Positions 34,299 through 42,688 of a DNA stretch of 64,000 bases are shown here, in pieces. The number at the start of each line of letters is the position of its first letter. The first letter of the stretch is position 1. Both the position numbers and the translations under genes were made by a program. The notes under the pieces were generated by a model. It worked only from the letters and a program-made list of their open reading frames with translations. It was not told where the DNA came from and searched no databases. The DNA comes from Butyrivibrio sp. YAB3001. Lineage in GTDB: Bacteria; Bacillota; Clostridia; Lachnospirales; Lachnospiraceae. Location of the stretch: positions 17,124 to 81,123 of the forward strand of contig NZ_FOKR01000003.1 in assembly GCF_900112195.1 (NCBI RefSeq), read 5' to 3'.

Positions 34299-34628
34299 TT
34301 ATCCCTGTACAAGATTAACATCTGCCTTCAGGCTATTTGCTCTGGCTTCATTATCACTTTCTGCCGTCTCATAATTCTTAGCAATTTCTACAAGATCAGT
34401 GTAATACTCATGGCACATATCGTAGATTACTTTCATATCATCTGTAAGCCCTTTAAACTGATTACTATACTTACTCTGAGCAGTTCCTCTCCAGCAACTG
34501 ATTGTGGAATCAACAAGCTCCAGCATCTGATCAGTAATCTTTTTGATTTCATTTGCATGCTGATCGAAGTTATTAGCTTCAGTCTTCAAATCATTAACAT
34601 CAGTTATAGATAATTCTGTTAATATCAT
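34299..34628 (-). CDS. WXG100-family secreted protein 5 (WRG)
   Basis: A 109-residue helical hairpin protein with the central turn CWRGTAQ (residues ~45-51). WXG100 proteins are secreted by T7SS as dimers. GGAGG lies upstream of the ATG at 34628. It is the last of five consecutive WXG100 genes downstream of essC. A 166-bp structured gap separates it from the VWA gene. Confidence 0.88.
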   Translation of the reverse strand: MILTELSITDVNDLKTEANNFDQHANEIKKITDQMLELVDSTISCWRGTAQSKYSNQFKGLTDDMKVIYDMCHEYYTDLVEIAKNYETAESDNEARANSLKADVNLVQG

Positions 34629-34723
34629 AATAATTCCTCCATGTTCCCTACGAAAAATCGCAAAAACCTACTTCAGACAACACTGCTAATAAACTTTTTA
34701 TTCTATTTTTGCAGAACATACGC

Positions 34724-35017
34724 TTAATTACTTGCTATCTGCTTATTCATATCCTCTGTTCTATTATATTCGTCAAGAATCTGCGTAAGTCCTTCTACAT
34801 ACTCATCAATTGTAGTAGCAAAGCTTTCAAAATTCGGATACTCTTTCCTAAAATTCTCCTGGAATGAAGTGCTGGCGTCACCTCTCCATTTAGTTGTGAG
34901 ATTTGTCTGCTCCGTATTGATATCATTAGCTTTATTGCGAAACTCTGTGTTCAACCTTCGCAAATTATTGATCACCTCCTGAATATCATTACTGCTCTTA
35001 ACATAAATTTCTGCCAT
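34724..35017 (-). CDS. WXG100-family secreted protein 4 (WRG)
   Basis: A 97-residue WXG100 protein beginning MAEIYVKSS, with turn KWRGDAS. I chose the ATG at 35017, 8 bp after AAGGAGG. The ATG at 35023 is only 2 bp from that site. Helix-turn-helix layout and length are normal for the family. It is a likely substrate of the adjacent EssC. Confidence 0.9.
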   Translation of the reverse strand: MAEIYVKSSNDIQEVINNLRRLNTEFRNKANDINTEQTNLTTKWRGDASTSFQENFRKEYPNFESFATTIDEYVEGLTQILDEYNRTEDMNKQIASN

Positions 35018-35083
35018 TTGCATTTCCTCCTTGTACTCTGATATTGATTACATACAATTTATAGTTGCAAATTCATCAAAAAA

Positions 35084-35392
35084 CTAATCTCTTGCTATCC
35101 TGATAGCATTAAGCTCCGCATCTCTTAGTCTTTTGGCAATATCTTCTATAGCATCAGCAGTTTTCCTGATTCCCGCTGACGTTTCACTAATTTTCCCTTG
35201 AATTGTTCTTCCCTTTCCTATAAATTTCTCCGAATTTTCTCCATCCCAATTGTTATCTATTAAGTTAATTACGCCTCCAAAATCATCATTATTATCGTCC
35301 AATTTGTTAGCTATCTTTCTAAGATTATTCACTGCAGCCATGGCCTTTTTAAAATCCATTTTTATCTGCCATTCAGTTTTTGTCACTATCAT
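35084..35392 (-). CDS. WXG100-like protein 3 (WDG)
   Basis: A 102-residue helical protein with the turn NWDGENSEKF. It is more basic than its neighbours and lacks clear similarity outside the turn. The start ATG at 35392 follows GGGGGA. Membership in the five-gene WXG100 run supports a secreted T7SS substrate or partner role. Confidence 0.82.
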   Translation of the reverse strand: MIVTKTEWQIKMDFKKAMAAVNNLRKIANKLDDNNDDFGGVINLIDNNWDGENSEKFIGKGRTIQGKISETSAGIRKTADAIEDIAKRLRDAELNAIRIARD

Positions 35393-35403
35393 AAGCTATC
35401 CCC

Positions 35404-35730
35404 CTAACCAAATAATTGGGCATCCGGACTCAACATTGAAGATATAGTCTCTGCCATTTCTTCACCTGCATCATATATTCCTGCCATAGTCATGATACGA
35501 TCTGGGTATGTACCTAGCCTGTCAAGCATTGAAGTGATTTTTCCAAGCTTATCTGTATAATCCGCCCTTTGCTTGTTGCCTGCTTCACCATTCCAATAAC
35601 CTGAAGTATCGTTTATCTTGTTAGTCAGCTGCATTATATCATTTCTCATATTGTTAATATCTGTGTCAATATAGCCTTTTTGCACTTTCAACCTATCAGT
35701 GCTCACATTAAGCGTTATCTCAATCGCCAT
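35404..35730 (-). CDS. WXG100-like protein 2 (WNG)
   Basis: A 108-residue protein with a helical hairpin and turn YWNGEAGNKQ. An extended beta-like N-terminus (MAIEITLNVS) precedes the first helix. AGGAGG lies upstream of the ATG. It lies 12 bp after WXG100 protein 1 in the run. Confidence 0.82.
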   Translation of the reverse strand: MAIEITLNVSTDRLKVQKGYIDTDINNMRNDIMQLTNKINDTSGYWNGEAGNKQRADYTDKLGKITSMLDRLGTYPDRIMTMAGIYDAGEEMAETISSMLSPDAQLFG

Positions 35731-35742
35731 AACTGCCTCCTG

Positions 35743-36045
35743 TTAAACCGACATTTCTTCTATCATATTTGAAATATTGTTTTCACACTGCGAATATTCA
35801 GTATGAGCAAATTCCAATTCAGACAAAACCTTCTTAAAATCATCCAACATCGCAAAAGTTTTACTCTTATCAACTTCAAAAGTTGAAAGAAAATCGTTAT
35901 GAGCTTCACCTTCCCACATACTATTGAGTTCACTCATATGTGTGATCATCTCATTAAAATGATCTGTTAGTTGTTGAAGATGAACCCTGTACTCATCTAT
36001 ATCACCATTAAAGGATTCAAGATTATTAGCCATTCTTTCTGCCAT
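35743..36045 (-). CDS. WXG100-like protein 1 (WEG)
   Basis: A 100-residue acidic helical hairpin protein with the turn MWEGEAHNDF. AGGAG lies 7 bp before the ATG. It is the first WXG100 gene after the YukD-like gene. The acidic character contrasts with protein 3 and could reflect heterodimer pairing (inference). Confidence 0.87.
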   Translation of the reverse strand: MAERMANNLESFNGDIDEYRVHLQQLTDHFNEMITHMSELNSMWEGEAHNDFLSTFEVDKSKTFAMLDDFKKVLSELEFAHTEYSQCENNISNMIEEMSV

Positions 36046-36086
36046 TCCATCACTCCTCTCTAAATAATGAAAAGATGCCTCTTACA

Positions 36087-36335
36087 TCAAACTAGCACCA
36101 ACCTTGTCCCACTTGTAACAAAACAATCAATTAAAGTATTTTTCCCCGGAAGCATAGATGAATTTCTGGTTGAATACAAATGCATATCCTTTTTATCGCC
36201 CAAAAGATTGCATTTTTCTTTCTGTTCGATCATTTCTACAATCTCAGAAATCACATCCTCTATGATTACTTTTTCGTTCAAGCTAAAATTGTATGTTTTA
36301 TCCACAGACGGAACAAATACATCAACTAAAACCAT
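36087..36335 (-). CDS. YukD/EsaB-like ubiquitin-fold protein
   Basis: An 82-residue cytoplasmic protein with the ubiquitin-like pattern of YukD/EsaB: N-terminal strand VLVDVFVPSVDKTYNF, central helix, and C-terminal strand GTRLVLV. EsaB-type proteins are small cytoplasmic T7SS components. It lies 9 bp after the essC stop and has GGAGG before its ATG. Confidence 0.8.
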   Translation of the reverse strand: MVLVDVFVPSVDKTYNFSLNEKVIIEDVISEIVEMIEQKEKCNLLGDKKDMHLYSTRNSSMLPGKNTLIDCFVTSGTRLVLV

Positions 36336-36344
36336 AGATACCTC

Positions 36345-39300
36345 CTACCGTCCTTTGTATAGCGGAATTACAACTTCTTTTACCGATTCTTCATTATCGA
36401 GCGGAAGCATCGCTCTGCCTGGCGCTTTCGGAGCATCAAGCGTTTTTCTATCATGATTGTCAAAATTCATGTTTGCAACTGATGTAGAATGGACCATGCC
36501 GCCCAAATGCATTCCTTTTCTATCTCTGACAAAAAGCTTGTAAAGATTAATCGCCGTAACAGTACCAAGATTATCCTTATCCACCGTAGCAAACCAATAA
36601 ATATTGTGAAGAGCTCCTCTTTCTATTACCATCTCCATATTCAACATCACATTTGCTGGAACATTCTCTTCTGTTGGTCTTTGCATCCTCTCAACAAACA
36701 ACGGCAGATTCTCAATAAAGATAAATATCTTCCTATATTTCTGCATAAACTTGAATATTTCGCTGTCTTGGGCATTTCCTTTCATCAGTTCAGCTTTATC
36801 TGCATTTCTTGTAACAAGATCATTCTTTAACAGATTACTAATAAATGATGCCCATTCCACCTCGCTTTGTATGCATTTTGCTCCCACATTGTCAGCAAAG
36901 CCTTTAAGATGTTTATCAAAATCTACGATCACGGCATTTCCACCTTTAACAATCGCTGAACATGTAAGAATTTTAAGTGCATTGGTCTTTCCTTTTTTCT
37001 TTCCTCCTGTTATAAGATAAACATATAGCTTGCTCAGATCTATGCCATAGCTTTCTGCAAACCTTGTTTCATAGCCAACCGGCAAAAGATTATCCGTTTC
37101 AAACATGGTTCTGACTTCAGGGCTATCAATAAAGCTATTCCATTCCGGTTCTGCTGGAATCTCAGGAATTTTCCTTGCACTGTCATTTCCACTTTTCTCC
37201 CAGACATCCAACATATCTTTCGCAATTTTTGAAGCTTTCTGATTCATGTCATTTTCGTTATCTGCTTCAAGCATAATAGCTGTCTGAAATTCTAAAATTC
37301 GGTCTCCTACTTTTCCAAGACCACGCCCCTTAACTCCCGATTCTGGATTTATCCTCACCCTTGGAACGCGCAAATAATTGCTATAATCGTATACATTATT
37401 TAATTCCAGGCATATTGGCATTCTAAAGTTCTGAGCTACACTGTTGGAAATTTCTCCGCTCCCTATTCCAGTAGCAGACACAAGCATAAATATTCCACAA
37501 CCTGCTCCTTCTTTTACAAGTTTTTGTATTACATGAATATAAGCATCCCCTGTCTTATTCAGGAAAGAAGCATAATTATCAATAACCAAAACTATGGCCG
37601 GAATCTTACCTTGTCCATGAGCCTCACAGTATTGCACAAAACCAATATCTCCAAGTACTTCCTTTCTCTCATTCAGAATACGCAACATGAGCGAAAACAA
37701 TTTCTCTATACGCTCATTTCCATCATTTTCTTTTACAATTCCACCTATATGCGGTGCACTTTCAAAAACAGAAAACTTTCGAGCGCTAAATTCAAGAATA
37801 TAGAAGTTTACTTCTGCAGGCGAATACTTCATCATCATTCCAAAAACAAAGGTTTGCAGGAACGTACTCTTTCCAGATGTTGGAGCACCTAAAAGAATAA
37901 TGTTTCCCATCTTTGCTATATCAAGAACAAATGCATCCTGCCTCTGATTTTCTGGATCATCATACAATCCCATACATATTTCCAGTCTTGAGCTATTACC
38001 ATGTTCTTGCCAGGAAATACCGTTAAACAGTTCCTCAGTATCAAATCCTGGACCCTTTGGCAGCTGGGAAAGATAAACAACACTTGGAAGTAAAGGCAAA
38101 AACAGACTAAAATCATGATTAAATCCATTTTTCTTAGCAAGATAATCAATATATCTGACAACTGCCTCTAATTGCGTATGTTCAGGTTGCTGTGGAAGCT
38201 TCTTTTTTGCATTAGTAAACTCACTCTCTGCTTTTAATATTGCTTCCGAATCATAGCCATATATACCTATCTCCTCTAGAAGAGTAATCAGATTTTCTCT
38301 ATTGTTATCTGTATTTGAATAATCAATTCCTTTTGAAATCAGGTTACTAATGACTTTCTCTGCAATCTGTCCTTTTTCTATTCTTGAAAGATTTGCAAGC
38401 CTACTGCTATCTTCGCCTACAATTGGTTGTATTGCATTTTCAAGCTGTTCAAGCCAAAGTTTCTTTTTTTCTTTCTGTCTGACACTTCTTGCATGATTGC
38501 CCTCAAGCGAAGGTATTCCATTAATTTCAAGCATAGTTGCAACGCCTGTATTGACATCTGCCTCATCATCATAATAGGTTGCGCCCGAAAAGCCTGACTG
38601 AAATAATTCGTACAATTCATCATTTCCAACTTGCAAGTAGCATCTACCTGACTGTGTAAGATACGCTGCATCAGGCTTATGAAGCATATCCATTGAATCC
38701 TGCTTGCTCTGAACACGAAGACATAGTTTAAACCTAGAGTTAGACCATATATCATCACTGACACTTCCAGCTGGTTTCTGCGTGGCCATGATCAAATGAA
38801 TTCCAAGGCTTCGACCAACTCGTGAAATACTCACTATCTCTTGAATAAACTCTGGTTCTTCTTTTTTCATTTCCGCAAATTCATCTATAACAATGATCAG
38901 ATGCGGCAATGGCACCGTTGCCTCATTATTCTTGTATACCTTGGTGTAATCTCTGATATCCTTTACTCCAAAGCTTGCAAAAAGCGCTTCTCTTCTATCT
39001 TTTTCACTTTGAATAGACATAAGTGCTCTTTGTATCTGATTTCCGGAAAGATTCGAAATCTGTCCGACCATATGTGGCAAATCAATAAAAAGATTCGCCA
39101 TTCCACCACCCTTATAATCGATGACAAAAAAGCTCACATCGTCAGGACTAAAATTAATTGCCAACGAGAGCATATATGTCTGCAACGTTTCTGATTTTCC
39201 GGAACCTGTTGTTCCCGCAACCAAGCCATGCGGTCCATGGTACTTTTCATGGATATCAAGAAAGCACGGAACTCCTCCAGCTTTCTGTCCAACAAGCGCC

Positions 39301-41396
39301 TTCATGGATTCGTATGTCCTGTTCTTTTTCCATCTGTTCTCGATATCAAAATCCTCTAGTCTCTTCGCGCCATACATTTCAAAGAAACTTATAGATACCG
39401 GAACATCTCCTCCAACCTCTATTTCCTGTACTTCTACATTTGCTATTTTCTCAGCAAATGCAGATATTTCTGATACGTCAACCTCATCAAATTCTGTCTT
39501 GATTCTGTCCTCGTAGTCATCTGTAGTTCTATAGCAACCACTATAATTCTCATCATTCTCAATAATATACTCACATTGATTTGGCAAATCCTCATATCGC
39601 TGAGCCATATATATACATGAAATGCCATATTCAGGACTAGGGCTAAGCACATATTTAGATATTATTTCTCCCTCCATAAGTTCGTGAGAAGCCAATACCA
39701 CAACGTAATAAGGCTTGGGTACAACTCCCTCACAATTTCTTGATGAAGAGTCATCAATTCGTTGTCTAAGAATTCTATTTAATTCGTAAAAAACTTCACT
39801 TGCTGACTCTTTTCCATTTGCAACATATCTAAATGTCTTTGTCTCATTCCAAACATGAGGTAGCCATTTGACAAAATCCCATTCTCTGCCGATAACACTT
39901 TTCTTTTCATCATAGATAAAAACAATTTTCACATCCGTATATGAATTATTGGCTGCAATCTGCGCTATCAGATTTCTGACAACTGTAATTCCGCCTTCCA
40001 TCCTGCGGCCACCAATAACTCCAACCAATTTCTCTTTAAAAAGATCAACGCAGATTGGAACATCATGAAGCATTGAATAACTCTTTTTCAAATTGGCTGG
40101 AATCTCCGTAAGAGAATTCTCAGACATTGTAAATTTCTGCTCCGGAATTTCAATTTCCACCTGAAACGGTAAATCACCTATTCCTAACCTATGTGTGAGA
40201 AAATCACTCTGTGTAGCATTTCTGCACCACAAAAGCATATTTGAAGCATTATAACTGCAGCACTCTTTTGCCGAAACATATCTGTCCCTTAAAGAATTTG
40301 TATTTTTCTCATATTTTTCTTTTATTATGTTTTCCTGCTTTTTTAGATATTCGCCATACTTCTTATTTCTCTTTTCTTCATATTCCTTATATTCCCGGAC
40401 CGCTTTACGTATGCCGACTATTCCACGTATTGCACCTATTGTCGCTGATGACACGCTAGTCACAAGGCCTATGTACATAAAAAGGCCACGACTCATCCCC
40501 GAAACCTGGGATGCATATATCATAAATGCACAGCCAAGAAGCATTGGCAGCGCCATAACCATAGCCGAACCAATAGCTGCCAACACACCTCTGTTTCGCA
40601 CCTCATCTTTAGGAGTCGGAGGATCATCAATCTTTACGGTATCATCCTCAATTCTAGTTAATCTTCGAGGAGACCTGTGAAAAACAGTTGTCAGGCTTTT
40701 TCGATTTACTTTCTGGAGCGGTGCTGATTCTATTATTATCTTTTTAAGTATTCTTTCATCAACTACAGCTCCACATTCCGAAACATTGATTGCTATAGCA
40801 TCACCAAGAAAAACAATCCTAAGTCCAAATATATCAATGCAATCTCCAAATTTAAGATTCTCTGAACCTTTTACACGTTTGTTATTCAAAAAGCTTCCAT
40901 TGGCGCTTTCATTATCTTGAAAAACAAAGCTTTCTCCACTTTGATAAATTTTTGCATGGCAAGATGAAACCAACTGCTTTCCATACATTCCAAAACATAT
41001 GGTACTTGATTCGTTTCGGCCGATTGTAATCTCACTTGTTACATCTTGCAAATCATATTTTTCATATACAGAGAAATAGTCATCACTTATATTAATGCTC
41101 AAAGACAGGATATGTTTTTTATCTTGCAAAAGCCTAAATTCATTATTTCCAAATTGAACGAACTCATCTAAAGACTGCAAATAACAGTCGCCATTGCCTG
41201 TGAGCAGCTCAATATCATAATCATCCGATGGTGCAAAAAACCATCTATTATCACTGATTTCCAATTTAAGTTCAATGTTTTGTGGAATATTAAAAAGACT
41301 CTCTACCAATAAAATCGAATAATCTGCATCATTTATGGCAGGTAAAAGAAATCCCTTGAACGCATTATGGCTGTAAACAGTGATAATTGTGCTCAT
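36345..41396 (-). CDS. essC: T7SS ATPase EssC with N-terminal FHA domain
   Basis: A 1683-residue FtsK/SpoIIIE-family motor of T7SS. An N-terminal beta-rich region (1-110) is followed by an FHA domain (~123-185; TIGRNES, SCHAKI, NGSFLNN), two membrane helices (~270-295, 305-325), a degenerate nucleotide-binding region near 458-520, and FtsK domains with Walker A GTTGSGKSE (~729-737), GAPTSGKST (~1170-1178) and GGKKKGKTN in the last 250 residues. Walker B IVIDEFAE is clear for the first. It recognises and exports WXG100 and effector proteins. The start follows GGAGAG. Symbol assigned by family, not strict orthology. Confidence 0.95.
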   Translation of the reverse strand: MSTIITVYSHNAFKGFLLPAINDADYSILLVESLFNIPQNIELKLEISDNRWFFAPSDDYDIELLTGNGDCYLQSLDEFVQFGNNEFRLLQDKKHILSLSINISDDYFSVYEKYDLQDVTSEITIGRNESSTICFGMYGKQLVSSCHAKIYQSGESFVFQDNESANGSFLNNKRVKGSENLKFGDCIDIFGLRIVFLGDAIAINVSECGAVVDERILKKIIIESAPLQKVNRKSLTTVFHRSPRRLTRIEDDTVKIDDPPTPKDEVRNRGVLAAIGSAMVMALPMLLGCAFMIYASQVSGMSRGLFMYIGLVTSVSSATIGAIRGIVGIRKAVREYKEYEEKRNKKYGEYLKKQENIIKEKYEKNTNSLRDRYVSAKECCSYNASNMLLWCRNATQSDFLTHRLGIGDLPFQVEIEIPEQKFTMSENSLTEIPANLKKSYSMLHDVPICVDLFKEKLVGVIGGRRMEGGITVVRNLIAQIAANNSYTDVKIVFIYDEKKSVIGREWDFVKWLPHVWNETKTFRYVANGKESASEVFYELNRILRQRIDDSSSRNCEGVVPKPYYVVVLASHELMEGEIISKYVLSPSPEYGISCIYMAQRYEDLPNQCEYIIENDENYSGCYRTTDDYEDRIKTEFDEVDVSEISAFAEKIANVEVQEIEVGGDVPVSISFFEMYGAKRLEDFDIENRWKKNRTYESMKALVGQKAGGVPCFLDIHEKYHGPHGLVAGTTGSGKSETLQTYMLSLAINFSPDDVSFFVIDYKGGGMANLFIDLPHMVGQISNLSGNQIQRALMSIQSEKDRREALFASFGVKDIRDYTKVYKNNEATVPLPHLIIVIDEFAEMKKEEPEFIQEIVSISRVGRSLGIHLIMATQKPAGSVSDDIWSNSRFKLCLRVQSKQDSMDMLHKPDAAYLTQSGRCYLQVGNDELYELFQSGFSGATYYDDEADVNTGVATMLEINGIPSLEGNHARSVRQKEKKKLWLEQLENAIQPIVGEDSSRLANLSRIEKGQIAEKVISNLISKGIDYSNTDNNRENLITLLEEIGIYGYDSEAILKAESEFTNAKKKLPQQPEHTQLEAVVRYIDYLAKKNGFNHDFSLFLPLLPSVVYLSQLPKGPGFDTEELFNGISWQEHGNSSRLEICMGLYDDPENQRQDAFVLDIAKMGNIILLGAPTSGKSTFLQTFVFGMMMKYSPAEVNFYILEFSARKFSVFESAPHIGGIVKENDGNERIEKLFSLMLRILNERKEVLGDIGFVQYCEAHGQGKIPAIVLVIDNYASFLNKTGDAYIHVIQKLVKEGAGCGIFMLVSATGIGSGEISNSVAQNFRMPICLELNNVYDYSNYLRVPRVRINPESGVKGRGLGKVGDRILEFQTAIMLEADNENDMNQKASKIAKDMLDVWEKSGNDSARKIPEIPAEPEWNSFIDSPEVRTMFETDNLLPVGYETRFAESYGIDLSKLYVYLITGGKKKGKTNALKILTCSAIVKGGNAVIVDFDKHLKGFADNVGAKCIQSEVEWASFISNLLKNDLVTRNADKAELMKGNAQDSEIFKFMQKYRKIFIFIENLPLFVERMQRPTEENVPANVMLNMEMVIERGALHNIYWFATVDKDNLGTVTAINLYKLFVRDRKGMHLGGMVHSTSVANMNFDNHDRKTLDAPKAPGRAMLPLDNEESVKEVVIPLYKGR

Positions 41397-41520
41397 AAAC
41401 TCTCCTGTATTATAGAAACCATTGTTAATAGAGGAAAAAGTTAATGTTCTGCTCTGTAGTTATTTGGTATTTAGTGCGCTTTTAGCTTAGATTTTGCAAC
41501 ACACTGTATAATACTTTTCG

Positions 41521-41799
41521 TCAGAGTTTGTCATAATACTCTTTTATTTTTTCTACAAAAACTTTTCTTTCATCATCTTCATATCCCCTGAAAAACACTT
41601 CTTCTATTGCATCATGATTAAAGAAAAACTGTGATCCGTCTCCTAGATTTCCCTCAGGATAAACTACACCTATGTAGTCAAACTCTGTCTCTGATGCCTT
41701 ATCCACCTGTTTAACTCCGAATACCATTGCTTTTTTAGTTCCTTCTTTGAGAAGAACCACTGAACCGATTGGTAATAAATCATTGATATTGTTTTGCAT
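41521..41799 (-). CDS. DUF4176 family protein
   Basis: A 92-residue soluble protein with the DUF4176 signature LPIGSVVLLKEGTKKAMVFG. DUF4176 genes commonly sit in T7SS loci of Firmicutes, often near effectors. Their role is unknown, possibly chaperone-like. It is the first gene of the essC operon, downstream of the conserved promoter block, with GAAAGGA upstream of the ATG. Confidence 0.85.
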   Translation of the reverse strand: MQNNINDLLPIGSVVLLKEGTKKAMVFGVKQVDKASETEFDYIGVVYPEGNLGDGSQFFFNHDAIEEVFFRGYEDDERKVFVEKIKEYYDKL

Positions 41800-41945
41800 T
41801 AGTTTATTCCTTTCTAGACTTTGCTAAAATAGTGCAAATGACCTGTTTTCATCCAATACCATTCTATTCCTGATCAAATACTCTCCTCGGTGCTTTAATT
41901 CTTATGATTGTCATTTATCATTTATCTATAAAGCAACTACACTTC

Positions 41946-42009
41946 TATTATAAATTATTGCTTATGTAGTTATATAAACCTTTAATTAAATAAGCATTAA
42001 AAGAATATA
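41946..42009 (-). promoter_or_regulatory. Conserved T7SS promoter block, copy 2
   Basis: Upstream of DUF4176/essC. It shares with 27775-27838 a 23-bp exact core (41980-42002 here) and the flanking pattern including a TATAAT-type box at the downstream end on the minus strand. The rest of the 388-bp gap (41800-42187) is AT-rich and contains the promoter region of the divergent XRE gene. Confidence 0.6.
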
Positions 42010-42187
42010 CTACAAAAATTTCAAAAATCTTATTTTTCCCATAAAAAGTTATAAGCTCTCAGTCTTACAATAATCTTATGCATCTGCAACTTTTTTAACT
42101 AAGTAGGCAGTATATTGTTCTTTTACTTTATGTAATTATTCTTTGAATGCCCATACAATTTATGTAATATACTCATTGGAGGATATA

Positions 42188-42523
42188 ATGGGCATCGAAA
42201 TCGACTACATTAGTATTGGAAAAAGAATACGCTACTATAGAAAACTCAAAGGCATGTCTCAAGAGTCACTTGCCGAAAAAGTTGATATTTCCATAACACA
42301 CATGAGTCATATTGAAACTGCCTCCACAAAACTAAGTCTGCCCGTTTTCATTGCTTTAGCCCAAATATTGGAAGTAAGCACCGATCAGCTTCTTCGTGAT
42401 ACCGAAAGCATACATGAATATTGTAAAGATATAGAAAATATCATGGCATCATCTTCACTTTTAGAACAGAAGGTTATGTACAATGCGGTTCAATCCATAA
42501 AAAAATCTTTTAATGAACCTTAA
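42188..42523 (+). CDS. XRE-family transcriptional regulator
   Basis: A 111-residue regulator. The ATG at 42188 has GGAGG 5 bp upstream. The earlier in-frame start is less likely. The N-terminal helix-turn-helix reads IGKRIRYYRKLKGMSQESLAEKVDISITHMSHIE. It is divergent from the DUF4176/essC operon across a shared promoter region, so it is a candidate regulator of the T7SS locus. Confidence 0.92.
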   Translation: MGIEIDYISIGKRIRYYRKLKGMSQESLAEKVDISITHMSHIETASTKLSLPVFIALAQILEVSTDQLLRDTESIHEYCKDIENIMASSSLLEQKVMYNAVQSIKKSFNEP

Positions 42524-42590
42524 ATCAGAAAATACATTTCCTATAGAAATCTATTCGCTAATATTGATGTACTATACATCTGCAAAAACA

Positions 42591-42635
42591 AAAGCACCTC
42601 ATTATCAACAACGCATTGACAATAGAGCTGCTTTC
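42591..42635. repeat. Hairpin flanking the AAA ATPase gene (3' side)
   Basis: An imperfect hairpin beginning AAAAGCACCTCATTATCAAC, related in sequence to the perfect hairpin at 44650-44697 on the other side of the ATPase gene. Here the stem has degenerated. It may also end transcription between convergent genes. Confidence 0.45.
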
Positions 42636-42688
42636 ATATTTTCAACTATTTATATTTCTCACTAATATCCAACTGGCTTTAAGATATA

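Noticed and set aside
36489..40680. Multiple 60-120 codon plus-strand frames within essC
   Set aside because: All are antisense to a continuous 1683-codon gene with strong FtsK/EssC motifs and have no ribosome sites.
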